Shown one piece after another: positions 36,498-47,681 of a DNA stretch of 64,000 bases; within the stretch, counting starts at the first letter, position 1; each line of letters begins with the position of its first letter. Where the stretch lies: assembly GCA_030248295.1 (NCBI GenBank), contig JASANH010000626.1:2356001-2420000 (forward strand), written 5' to 3'. Source of the stretch: Mesodorylaimus sp. YZB2_4 (taxonomy: Eukaryota > Nematoda > Enoplea > Dorylaimida > Dorylaimidae). Position numbers and translations under genes: made by a program. The notes below the pieces were generated by a model, which saw only the letters and a list, made by a program, of their open reading frames with translations, was not told the origin of the DNA and made no database searches.

Positions 36498-37235
36498 ATG
36501 TTCTGCGCTTGCATTGGAATTATAATTTGCCTTTTGGTGATTATTGCTGGGGCCGCTATCAGTTCAGTGGATGTAGATCGCTATGACTTCGGTCTCTATT
36601 ACATTCTGCTGGCAATCGTGGCATTAATGGGCTCATTGACGCTGTGCGTTATTCGGCCCACCACATTTTGCGGGGTCAGTGACCCAAAATGGTACACGAA
36701 TATTTGTGGACGAATACATCAAGCCTTGATTGATGCGCATGAAAAACGTTTGGCCGCCCAGCAGCTCGAATTAGACTTAGTCGAAGCCGGCAGCCTTGTT
36801 TCAGCAGGCACAACTGTCACATCGTCGAAGAAGCCCGGCGGCGTTCGCCATCAGAGGGCCACTTTGATGATGTTAGGCCCCGCTGTAGAACTTATGCATC
36901 ACGTCATACATGGCGTGGCCGAGAACAGGGACGAGGACGAGACTGAAGAGGACAAAAGCTCCTGTCACGTTGACATTGATGGACCCGCACTTTGGTGGGA
37001 TTCTTTCCAGCCACCCGAACCTAAACAGCCCCGACCAAAAAGGAAACGAAAAAAGAGAGTGAAAATTGAGAAGACGGAACACGAACTTTACACCATTACC
37101 TCCATTTCATCCGAGATGGCCACATTGAGCAACTGTAACACGCATAATAATATTGCAATAAATCTGCTCAAACCGTGCCTAAATGGAGAGGACAAAATCA
37201 TTATTGAAGATGGAACGGGTGAAGTGTTTCTTTGA
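36498..37235 (+). CDS. Two-helix membrane protein of unknown family, paralog 2
   Basis: 245 residues from the ATG that aligns with paralog 1. Two helices (CIGIIICLLVIIAGAAI and YILLAIVALMGSLTLCVI) are joined by SSVDVDRYDFGLYY. Then come WYTNICGRIHQALIDAHEKR and the conserved patch RATLMMLGPAVELMHHVIHG, an acidic stretch, and a basic PRPKRKRKKR segment instead of the polylysine of paralog 1. The frame is also open a few codons upstream to a TTTTAG acceptor, so an upstream exon is possible. Confidence 0.7.
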   Translation: MFCACIGIIICLLVIIAGAAISSVDVDRYDFGLYYILLAIVALMGSLTLCVIRPTTFCGVSDPKWYTNICGRIHQALIDAHEKRLAAQQLELDLVEAGSLVSAGTTVTSSKKPGGVRHQRATLMMLGPAVELMHHVIHGVAENRDEDETEEDKSSCHVDIDGPALWWDSFQPPEPKQPRPKRKRKKRVKIEKTEHELYTITSISSEMATLSNCNTHNNIAINLLKPCLNGEDKIIIEDGTGEVFL

Positions 37236-37308
37236 TTGGATTGCTTATCTTTTAGTTATCACTTTGTTCGTAAATTTAACGCTCTACAGTTTTTCTAACC
37301 AATATCAG

Positions 37309-37314
37309 AATAAA
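37309..37314 (+). promoter_or_regulatory. Poly(A) signal AATAAA
   Basis: AATAAA 74 nt after the stop codon of the gene ending at 37235. Confidence 0.5.
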
Positions 37315-37974
37315 CTTGCGACTCCAGTTCGCTCACCGTCATAGAGCCTTGGATGCACAGCAAATGTGGCAGGGAAAAGATCACTCAACGTCCTGAGAAG
37401 CCAGTTTATACCGCCAGTTTCTAGTCTATATATGTACTGTATATTTGTCTGATCGTAAGTGCGCCTTTCTAGGCCTGGATTTAAATTTTTTGTTTGACTA
37501 GGCCATTTTGAAAGCGCGCCGAAGAGTGGCTGGAAACCGAAGGCATAGAGTATGATCTTAGCAAAACGTTGCACCCAGTTCCAGTGCCGAAGAAAGATGG
37601 TCGCGTGATTGCAAGCCTTGTAGCAGTTGCCGTTAGCTCACCGACTGTCTGAAAATTTCAAATAGGATGGTTAGAGGGAAGCCATGAAGATCTCTGGTTG
37701 AAGATTGCAGGAAGACATCTTGATCGTGTATGCTGTTTTTAAAAACACGCGGAGAAGTGATCATGTTTCTAATTACAACTGGTTCGAACTATACTTTTTA
37801 TAGGCTTTAAGGAGAAGCCGCATCAAGTTTGTAAAAGTTCGTATCAAGACCTAGAATGAAGGCACTTTCCTAATGTGCAATCAAAGGCGTAGCCTTTTAA
37901 AGAATATCAAAAAAGTTTGGTTGACATACTATATGTAAAAAAATACAAATGAGAGGAACTTTGTGGGAGCTCAT
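37315..37974. other. No gene recognised
   Basis: Only short frames without motifs. Confidence 0.35.
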
Positions 37975-38150
37975 GTAACGAAGCCTGACAGGCGTAGGGG
38001 GCTGCCGACCGAAGTTGACGGGACAAAAATTGGCTGGAACAGGTAAGTCTTGCGACTATATGTACGGCTGAAACGTCAACCCGAGGGGTTAACGCCTCAC
38101 AGCCAGGGGACTCGCCATGGCCCACCAGCACGAGGGTTACACCGATCATA
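37975..38150 (-). repeat. Dispersed repeat, copy 2 (inverted)
   Basis: Reverse complement of the family seen at 26735-26935; landmarks such as TCAACCCGAGGGGTTAACG and AGTCTTGCGACTATATGTAC align. Confidence 0.72.
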
Positions 38151-39114
38151 TTTTCTACCGGAAGCTAACAAAACGTTTTATTTGACATAATAGTTTGACA
38201 CGGAGTGCATCAAATTCTGATGTATGTCACGCGTTGGCCTACTAGTAGCGTGGAGTGAGGCAGCTGAGCTTGTCATGGGTTCAATCCCTAAGGTTAGCTT
38301 AATTTGCCAGTTTGCTAAACTATGGGCTCTCCAGGCTGGGGGCGGCTCCCATGGTGCCGCCCCTGAGTCTCACGATCAGTAAAACGCAGCTCTGATTCAG
38401 AGCCCACCCTTCGTGTGTTCCAGCCCAGTCCGATACTTTAATAAGGAGGTGCGTCAAGTAGAGACACAGAATAATAGCTGCTTGTATGGTATGACAATTG
38501 GCCAAGCTGAAATTTAGCTTAATGTAATGCTCCAATGCCTCCTAAAACGAAATGGTAGCTGTTAAGTTCTCGTCCGCCACTCCAGTATGGCTGATATATG
38601 TTGCACAAGGAAACAACGAGTGCCTTAATAGACTCGAGGGAAACTAGCCAGAGCTAAATGCAGGAAACGAATGGAAATACGAGTATGTAGATTTGATGAG
38701 ATTCTTGTTGGTGCTGATAGTCGGCTTCAGATTCCATTATTAATGTTAAAACCTAATGTGGTGGATTTGGACCTCTAGAACAGTACAGGCCGCACAGGGT
38801 TTCTGGTAGTCATAAAAGTCGGTATCCAGAGCAGATACCTCATAGAAAAGTTAAACACAGGAATCGAACTTCGATTACGCGCTAGTGCCGGTGTCCAGGC
38901 GTGCAAGTGTCCACAGATCGGATTAGAAACAGATTGCACAAAGCCCCAGTCAAGCCTAATCGAGGCATAAGGTTACTTATAAGGCCTCGAATCGTGCTTT
39001 CATGCGCTCTATCAATGCTGTTGACCTTGAGCGAATAGTGTTTTCGGTCCAAAGCCTTTCTCAGCTACGCCAGATTATGTGCCTAAAGGCCTCAAGGTCA
39101 GGTTTTTGAAGGGT

Positions 39115-39180
39115 GGTCAAGGTCAGGGTCAGGTCAGAAAGTTGTTCGAGGGGTCAGTCAAGGTCAGGGTCAGGTCAGAC
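39115..39180. repeat. Tandem repeat rich in GGTCAGGGTCAGGTCAG
   Basis: Two units of about 33 bases each contain TCAAGGTCAGGGTCAGGTCAG, separated by AAAGTTGTTCGAG. Confidence 0.7.
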
Positions 39181-39556
39181 AGTGAAAAACCCGCACCCGT
39201 GTGAGGTACCGCGGGTTGACGATAAGTAGTCCACTGTTGTCTTGGGTCCAATTGCGGGCCACTCTTTTCAAACGGCGAAACTGACGAAATTTTTCGACCA
39301 AAAGGTCCTGCTGAGAAACACAGACGCCTTGAACCAATAGGTGTGGCTGACACTCGTATTAGAAGAGACTTTAAAGAGAAAGGTAAGGCGGTGGACTTGT
39401 GGCTCGCTGCTGAGGCGACTTCGCCTTTTGAGAAACAGAGCTAAGCACATTTTGCAGCCATTCAATTTACAGGGCTGTTTGTGAAGTCTATCGATACGCT
39501 AGCCATGTTGGTAAGTGGCAGAGGATATTTGTATTTGTAAACGCAGGTATAGCGAG

Positions 39557-39632
39557 CCCCGCGATTCTGGGGCTGGGAAGGGGCTCTGATCGTGAGCCCC
39601 GTCGTGATGCGGCTGGGTAAGGGTTCTGGGTA
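39557..39632. repeat. Two-unit tandem repeat around GAGCCCCG
   Basis: GAGCCCCGCGATTCTGGGGC with its trailing GGGCTCTG recurs about 38 bases on as GAGCCCCGTCGTGATGCGGC with GGGTTCTG. Confidence 0.5.
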
Positions 39633-40089
39633 CAAGGCTCGGATGCAGTATTTCCTGCCACGTTGTGAGCGTGGCTGACTACCAGGCGACGGTTTGGGTT
39701 ATTATTTTCGATTTGTAGGTTATTTGTTTTCTGTTGGCGTTTTTGTTTTCTGACTTCATATCAGCGCATAAATTAGTTAATGCTCCGTACAGTCGGATGT
39801 AGTCTCAATGCATGAATGAACTGCCCGATGACGCGTTCTCTCCTTCGCCGATAGTTGGTCATTCAGTTGCGGAACCCCAACGGCTGATAGGCTTAACATG
39901 TTGACTTGTTTCTGTATCAAAATGCTGTGGGAGAATTACTTTTTTGGGGGGTGCCTGCATTGATTTATAATTGTTAAAATTGAAAAATTGGAAAAAAATT
40001 GGAGTCTGCAAACAGGAGACAGGCAGAATGGTTCTGACAATAACGCACTGATGCCATTTCGTATAACTATACAGCACAGCACAGAAGCC

Positions 40090-40420
40090 CTTCCGAGCAC
40101 CGTACAGCGCATGCCTGGTGCCCCTCCCCAGCCACATTACCATGGTGGCTCGGAAACCCATCCCCAGCCCCAGAATAGCGAGAATGAATACATGTGTTTT
40201 GCCCAAGTCGGCCAGCAGCCCTGATATGATGAACGAGGCGGCGACCAACTCTCACAGCAGATTCCCTCTGACGTCTCAACTAGGACAGTTCAGCGACGGA
40301 CTTACTAATTTGCGTTCGAAGAACAGTTCCCCCAATCCGAACTCTATCGGGCTTACTAAACTGCCGTCGTCAATCGTAATAGAACTGCAGCCTGTCAGTC
40401 AGCTGGGCCTGCCTGTCATC
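40090..40420 (+). repeat. Dispersed repeat, family 2, copy 2
   Basis: Direct-orientation partner of 27340-27780; CTGATATGATGAACGAGGC, TCACAGCAG, CCCTCTG and CTAAACTGCCGTCGTC correspond to phrases there. Confidence 0.65.
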
Positions 40421-42734
40421 TAGTGAACAGTTCGCTAACCCGATATGCTTGATTGAACGCACAATACGTTATGGTCACAATGTGCGCTGCACGCTTTCTT
40501 GTTATTTTAGTGACTTTCTAGTGTTCATGCAAGATTTGATCCATATGGGCCAGAACGTTCGACAAATTCGACCCCTTACTCTCAGTTGTGCCATCAAAAG
40601 TACAGTATTTCCCCGGGACTGTCTTAGCCTATGTGGCGATCATAGTCTCCATACGTACAATGTAGAAAGCCCCAAATGCTTACCATAAAATCATACTGTT
40701 TTTTCTTGTTACATGCGCCTGAAAAAGGATGCAGAATTGGACAAAGAAAAATATCATTTTAATTTCTGACTTCGTGCTTGATGAACTTTGAATCGATAAT
40801 ACACGTCTGGAAGTAGCCTAACTGCCGTGTGAGTGGCCCAAATTTTGTTGCAGTTGGTAGCACGCACGTATATTTTCTCAGGAGAATCCAATAAATCATG
40901 ATTTTTGCATGATTTGCAGACTGTGCTTCGGCGATATCGATTTTTGCAGCCACTTAGACACCGCTTATATTTTGTAGAGCGGAACGTAATGTCTCGATCG
41001 AGCCTATTCACATGGAATTTGCTTCCGCCTTTATTCAGATGACAGTGTTAAAAATTTCAGGTGGACGGATGTCTGTGCAGCGGGCATGTAATGAGGACTG
41101 AATTAGGCGCAACCACCCGAGCAGCTCTTTTTTTTTCTTTTTTTTCCTCGCTTCCCCCGTAACATTTTTGACAAAACATAACCAGAAGGTACTGTATAAC
41201 TCGGTCAGTAGGCACAGTAACTCCTGGTATCTTTGGAACAGACCTCAATGAGGGGTGAGGATTTTTTCATTGTATATCTAATATTTGTTTGTTTTTCATT
41301 CTAACACTGTTGTTTGTGGCTTGTGACACTTTGTCTAGGAAGACGCAACATCATTCGTGACACAATCAAAAGTTTTTCAGTAGTGGCAATAAAACAGACT
41401 TTGTTAGTAGTTCATGAATTTTTCTCACTGAAACTTTGATGAAACTATTGAGAGCATTGGTCGGTTTGTTGACTGCACGATCCTAGCCACGTGCATTTTT
41501 TAATACAATTTTCGTTTTTAAAAAAATATTTTGATGTCTGCCCAAGTATTTGTGTCATCAATGAAACTGAATCATGGCATCAGGCTCAAAAACAAAAAAT
41601 ATAATTCTGTTATCGCCCTCCTTCCATGCGCTCAAGCATACTGTACAATAATTGCTCCAACGAGTTTTTTCGCTATGCTATGTCTGCAGGGTAGCGAGGC
41701 GAAAATTTTATGTTTTTTGTTTAGTTTTCATTTGACCAATATGTCTGACAATGGGATCGTCTAGTCTAATGAAGTACCTTTTCTATGCTCTCGAGAAAAA
41801 GAATAGCGCCAGATAAGAATAAATGCCAAAGATGATATAATTATTAGCCAGACAGATAGGTCTCGACAGTGCGAAAAATATTATAGTTGGGGCAGAGATG
41901 GGTTTCTGTTCTATTTTTGTCTCCATCCGTAATATTTTTCAGAAAAAATATAGACAAGTGCAAGATGCAATTTTCAGGAGGCAATTTCCCTTTGTTATTA
42001 TACTTGGCGCAATAGTTGTGCATGGCCCGACTCCTTTTTTAGAGTAGCGCCAGTACCAATCTTGGGCGCCAATGTTTCTTTCCACTGGCCGCGCTCGTTT
42101 CCCATCGACAAGACCACCTGAAGTGATTATTCGTTGAAAGTAGCTACTTTCTGTCTCCTATTATTTCCTTCCACATTTCCTGGAGTAGCGGCTGTTTAGT
42201 CGATAATATATACTCACCTGTCCTAATTATTGTCTAAACGAGCAGAAAGAACGTTTTAATTTAAAGCAAGCTTTGGAGGGTCCAGCCAGTCCTCGGGACC
42301 GACCTCATTTGAAGTTGGGAACGTTAGGACTCGCCGAGACTATTTTTCCTTGACGCTGCCTTCTTGGGCGTCTCCAACGAGTGCGCCTTGCGAATTGTGC
42401 TGGTCGAACGTTCGTCACGATGGCGACAGTCGATGGGCTCGCGCGGGGCATATGCTCATATTTTCTAGCGACGAGCGTTTTCCGCTGCTTTCCCCTCGCG
42501 ATGGGAACGAGAAGCTTTCCAGGGCACGCTCGACTGGAGCCATGGTATGAATGCATGTGTGCTTCTAATTGCACCTAGAGATAGCGGAAATAACTCGACG
42601 AAAGGGAGTGATGATGGCGAAACTAAAATCCACTTCTGCCAAAAACTAGTAATCAGTTTTCTTGTTGAAATAACTTATGATTGTATCAAGAAGCAAGATA
42701 TCGAATCAAGTGTTCCGTGCCATCGTAAGAAACC
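40421..42734. other. No gene recognised
   Basis: Short frames only. A minus-strand frame at 42305-42574 overlaps equally open frames on the other strand and shows no domain. The region may hold the distal promoter of the innexin locus. Confidence 0.4.
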
Positions 42735-42991
42735 ATGCTGATCGCCATTATTAGAACGTTGTCCTTCTTGAAACCCGGAGCAGACGATGATACCATCGAT
42801 CGTATGAACTATTACTATACTGCCACATTTCTCATGATGTTAGCCTTACTGGTCAGCTATAAAGTTTTTGGAGGACGACCACTGGTATGCGAGCCTTCGC
42901 GTTAAATTTATTGGTATCCTCACATGTTTTTGACCAATTTAGGAATGCTGGTTGCCGGCAGAGTTCAAGGGCTCATGGGAGCACTACTCCG
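42735..42991 (+). CDS. Innexin first coding exon, variant A
   Basis: Two pieces, 42735-42884 and 42943-42991, joined by a 58-nt intron (donor GTATGC, acceptor TTTAG), total exactly 199 coding bases. It encodes a Met-Leu start, the acidic DDDTIDR motif, membrane helix 1 (YTATFLMMLALLVSYKVF), GGRPL and ECWLPAEF with the first extracellular-loop cysteine. It ends G|GTAAGC in phase 1, identical to variants B and C. No other innexin exons lie between it and variant C, so it is either an alternative first exon that splices to 45988 or a first-exon fragment. Confidence 0.75.
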
Positions 42992-43627
42992 GTAAGCATG
43001 GTGATCCTGTCGGGTGGGCCATTTGTTATCCAAGCCATTGTTATCGATTTGCTATGATTAGCTGTTTTTGACACCAAAAGACTGTGGTGGCTGATTTATG
43101 CGACGCGTTCTGTGACCTCCGAGGTCTAGGCTCATTTGATGAAGAAACGAAGATCTTCGGTTTTTTTCTAACTTGGCAACTTTCTAACCAAAAAGTCAGA
43201 GGATGAAGTTTGTTGATTGGTCTTATGAAAACATGACTCAATCAGTTAACCAAACAAAATGTATTTTCTTTTCTTTCTAACGAGTCTATCGTGTAGCTAA
43301 AATTCTTTATTCTACGCAAGCTCTTTAAATTTTGACGCTTGGGTGACCAGTGACTTGCCACGTAGGTGGCACCCAGCGAAGGATTGTTCGACTAAAGCGG
43401 GTCGGGTACTCGTTGCTGGGAGGGGCTGATGCTTAGGAAGCATGCCCGATGTTTTTGCTCGACTACGGGAGACTTCATAAAAGAATTATTTCTGCCGATA
43501 TAATTGGCTTTATACATAGCAGCATCTGTCTCTCATCATCACCAGCTCTAACAAAAATGAGACGACACATCCGTAAATCAGATCGGCTTGCTCTAGAAGC
43601 ATTCAGTCCTGTAAGATACCGTGAAAT
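42992..43627. other. Spacer; no further innexin exon
   Basis: I searched both strands for YYQW-like and C-terminal innexin sequence and found none. A weak tRNA-like B-box occurs near 43390. Confidence 0.4.
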
Positions 43628-43826
43628 ATGCTGACGGACCTTGTAAAAACTTTTTCACTGCTTACACCAGAGCTGAACGATGATATCAGTGATAGGCTCA
43701 ATTACTACTACACCACTGCCTTCCTAATGCTCTTGTCGATGGTAGTCAGTTTCCACATATTTTATGGCCGACCAATCGAGTGCTGGACGACGGCTGAGTT
43801 CAAACAATCGTGGGTCCGGTATGGAG
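43628..43826 (+). CDS. Innexin first coding exon, variant B
   Basis: 199 bases without an intron, ending G|GTGAGG in phase 1. It encodes MLTDLVKTF, the NDDISDR motif, membrane helix 1 (TTAFLMLLSMVVSFHIF), YGRPIECWTTAEFKQSW. The helix and loop sequence clearly differ from A and C while landmarks are kept. No downstream innexin exons follow before variant C. Confidence 0.75.
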
Positions 43827-45117
43827 GTGAGGAGCGAACGTCTGCATAATTTTTCCCCCGGCGCCCATTTTCATGCTGCCTTGCTCATAATTTTGCTTTG
43901 GTATCGATGGCTCAGTGACAGTGCCGCCTAACCCATCCATCAGTCCTTCCCAATTACTGCTCGAAAAAGCACAAATAAGGGTCGTTTGGGATTACATAGG
44001 CCACGCTGGTCGGCTCGCATTTGTGTAGTCTGAACTCCAATCAGACCGAACCAGTTAGGTCGGAAATTTCTACCATCCCTGGTTCAGGTGTCCAGATGAT
44101 AAAGACTCGGGTAAAGGGTTAACGTTGACCTGATGCGCTAGGAAATACTAAAATTTTATTCATAAATTGCTTACGTTTAGAAGCTCTGGCTTAAATCTTC
44201 TGCTTAAAAAAAGTTTGCCGGAGGCCCCAAGGTGCGCTTTGGACTGACCGAATTCCAGCCATGTTTGGTCGATTATGAGGGTTCGTATGCTAAGGTCGTT
44301 TTTAGGAATGTCGATATGTCATAAAGTCCTCTATTTATATTTGCCTTTTTTGATTGGCTCCTCGTCTGAGAAACGGAAAAGTGCCAATCGGATAGCTTCT
44401 TCCTGTTCTCGATTGGATTGCATTAGGTGCAGGCAGTATTATCCTCGAGTTCAATGCGGCCAGCACTCATTCCACTGGATCAGATGACTTTTTGCCTCTC
44501 TCTTCGCAGGCCGTTTCAGACTCCTTTTTCTGAGCCAGGTACGAATGGACCATATACACCTTTTCATAGATATATTCTCCGCGTGAAAAGACCTGTGATT
44601 TTGTTCTGATTGCACAAGCCTGACGTCCATCCCTTGCACACCTGGTCATTTTTCGCACGAAGCCTTCATCAAGGAGTGGACATAAGCCAAACTTTGCTGA
44701 TACGGTGGGTCGCGCTTTCCACCTTAGTGTATTAATAACTTCCTGCGTTCACGCTCGTTTTTATCGATCCCTCTAGTCCCAGAGAAATACATTTGGTGGG
44801 GGTTGGCCTCGTTGTCATCGTCTCTACTGTCGCGTGGAGAAGAGGGAGGAAGAAAAGAAGGCGAGAAGATGAAGAGTGTTGGCCAATCCTTCGTTAGCAA
44901 AATCACTACTTAAAAACGTTACAAAGACGAAGCTAGTTGGACGCCCACAGAAGACCTTACAGGCGCCTCTAATTATCGCGAGGCCGACCGGGGCGAGTTG
45001 TGAGCAGCCAAGCGTCAGCTTATGCGTCTTTTACGAATCAGCTTGAAGCGGAAGAGCCGGTTCAGATTAGTGGATTCAACAAAAAACCAAGCGATTGAAT
45101 AATATATTTCCGGGGCT
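43827..45117. other. Spacer; no further innexin exon
   Basis: Several short frames but none innexin-like. It may contain the promoter of variant C. Confidence 0.4.
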
Positions 45118-47681
45118 ATGTTAAAGGAAATACTTAAAACCGTCTCATTCCTCAGTCCAAGTTTGGAGGATGACATTATCGATCGTTTACATTTTTTGTA
45201 CAGCACTACTTTTCTCATCGTTCTCTCGCTTTTGGTCAGCTTCAAGATGTTTGCTGGCCGCCCGCTGGAATGCTGGCTACCTGCAGAGTTTAAAACGAAT
45301 TGGGAGCAGTATGCAGGTATCATCTTTTGTGCCTATTTTGTGCGTGTACTGTAGGTTAGGAGCAGCCCATGCCAGTAATTTTCATTGACGTAAATTATAA
45401 ATCAATGGAGATAGCTAACACTTTATGTAACGTCACTCTGACAAGTTATACCGCTATGTGATTGAATAAGAAATGTGACATCGGGTAAGCAAAGAAAATG
45501 TGTTTTCCATTGCGGGGCAGTGCTTTTCGATAGTGCACATATTTTGATAACATTTTCTAGAAAAGCAATGTCCAAGTGCTAATGCTCGCTACAAATCATT
45601 GTCTGCATTCTACTACTTCTAAACTCATAAGCTGCTTAATGATCTGTTTTTCTGGGCTGCTTCTTCTGCTTTTATCCTTTTTAAAAAGAATCTTCTCCAA
45701 AACTCCAAATTTTGATATACCTCTTTTAAAGCTAATTTGCTTAACTTATCTTTTTCGACAAAATTGTATAGCTTATTCCGATTCTGTGCAGGTTTGTACC
45801 CTACTCTTGTTTTTGTTAAAGGGTATAAGGATGAGCCGTCACGCCTCGGAGATGAGTTTATACTGGCCACGCAGTTTCCTGTGCCCGCCTAATAATTGAA
45901 CCCCCAAGACTGCTCCTATGCGCGGGTATCGTACAGTCTGTCATAGAAAGAATTTGCTAGTCCTGAAAACATTGTTATACTTTTCAGAGATGTACTGCTG
46001 GGCTCAAAGCACTTATTGGGTGCCATTTGATGAAGAAATCCCTCAAGATGTTGCCGAAAGAGAATATAGGTAGGCAACTGAAAATCAAATTACTGCTAGT
46101 TATTCCGATCATCTCTCGTACCGTTTTTAGGTATATCAGCTATTACCAATGGGTTCCCTTCTTCTTGCTCATAGAAGCAATGTCCTTCTACTTGCCCTGC
46201 TTATTCTGGCGTCTTTTCAACGACAAGTCAGGTTCGTGTAGTTTCTTTGATCCATATGGGGCTTCATGTTTTGAAAGAGCCCGAGACGGGAGGTCTAACT
46301 GACGTGGGTTCTGCTTATATCTGCGTTGAGCGAATCGGAGGGTACTTCCTTTTCTAAGAAAAGGGAGGACCGCAGCCTAACAGGTTATGAATACAATGAT
46401 AATTTTCTACGAGTCCGCAGGATTTTTCTTGCCAAAGGTTAATGGGTTGTTTTTATATGCTAGTCTTTCCAAAAGTTTCAAAATAATGACAAAATTGCTG
46501 AGCTAGCAAGGGGACAGAACTTGACGTGTAATTAGCCAGCTACAAAACATGTCTTTCTTGGTTTTTCAGGGGTTCGCATGCAAGATATAATAGCAATAGC
46601 GCGCGATCCACACAATATCGAGCCGGACACAAGACGAAAACATTTGAAAGCTTTGGCATTACATTTGGAAAGCGTATTTAAGCATCAGTTTAAAATCGCC
46701 AGCAAACATATGACTATGCACAGGTTTTTGAAGTGCCTCAACTTGCGCTACTACGAAGCGTACATGAGCACTTTATACACCATTATCAAATTGCTATATT
46801 TGGTCAATGTCATAGGACAATTGTTTTTAATGAACCTCTTTCTACAGACCGATGATTATAACATTTATGGCATAGGCGTATTGCGTGATTTATTGAGTGG
46901 TCGGCCGTGGGAAAGTTCAGGCAATTTTCCTAGAGTCACTTTATGCGATATGCAAATTAGAACTTTGGCCAATGTCAATCGATACACAGTTCAATGCGTG
47001 CTAGTGATCAATATTTTTACTGAGAAGATTTTTATTTTGCTCTGGTTGTGGTACTCTATCCTCACTTTGGCCACATTGACCAATCTCATTTTCTGGCTCA
47101 CCGTCTCTTTCATACCATCCGAACGAGTCCGTTTTGTATCCCGACATTTGGAACTGGCCGACTCCACATTCAGCAGCATGGAAAGAAGACGAGAATTGAA
47201 AGATTTCGCTTTAGACTTCATTAAAATCGATGGCTGTTTCGTCTTACGTATGTTGACCATGCATGCCGGTGTCATGTTCACGGCCGAACTGGTCGAATGT
47301 CTTTGGAAATTGTACAACAAGCAGGACCTGGACTCGTCGTCAAGCGACGAAGACGAGTGCGAGCCTGCATCGCCCATTATTCCCACCTGTGACGTGTATG
47401 CTAGCTCAGAGACTTTGAGCGCCAGTGGGCGGACGTCGAGGGCTCCACCAGACACCGTGTCAAAAGCGGATCGCCACGACCATTTGTTGACGATCACCCC
47501 CGACAGGAGTCGGTCGCCCAGAAGACAAGGCCTGAAGCGAACGGGCAGCGTGTTCGTGCCATTAGTCCTGCCCAAACAACACCCTCATCATCACGCGAGA
47601 GCACAAAGAATGTCCTCAAATGTCTCGTCTTTGTCGAACAGAAGTCAAGCCAGGGACAGAACACTGTCATTTAGGGAATGA
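45118..47681 (+). CDS. Innexin (gap-junction channel subunit)
   Basis: Four exons in phase: 45118-45316, 45988-46069, 46131-46231 and 46570-47681 (1494 nt, 497 residues). Innexins form invertebrate gap junctions and hemichannels. Visible features are helix 1 (about 26-46); extracellular loop 1 with Cys52 and Cys70 ([21 protein letters not shown]); the family signature YYQWVPF at 98-104 starting helix 2; helix 3 (about 196-220); loop 2 with Cys253 and Cys270 ([20 protein letters not shown]); helix 4 (about 272-307); and a cytosolic Ser/Arg-rich tail of about 190 residues. Intron 1 is 671 nt. Because exon 1 has two look-alikes upstream in the same phase, exons 2-4 may be shared by three transcripts. 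Confidence 0.92.

Larger units (their letters stand above)
38151..40089. other. No gene; several small repeats
   Basis: No domain-bearing frame. 38222-38290 has a weak tRNA-like B-box (GGGTTCAATCCC). Two tandem repeats are listed separately. Confidence 0.4.

Noticed and set aside
38222..38290. tRNA-like sequence with GGGTTCAATCCC
   Set aside because: The B-box is good but no cloverleaf can be drawn and the A-box is poor; possibly an old SINE, not a tRNA gene.
39115..39180. Tandem GGTCAGGGTCA units considered as CRISPR or telomere-like sequence
   Set aside because: Only two units with no regular spacers, and not a known telomere repeat; a eukaryotic simple repeat is the better reading.
42305..42578. 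Overlapping 65-89 residue frames on both strands
   Set aside because: GC-rich local composition explains the lack of stops; no motif on either strand.
43370..43410. Possible polymerase III B-box (ATTGTTCGACTAA)
   Set aside because: Isolated box without A-box or arm pairing.
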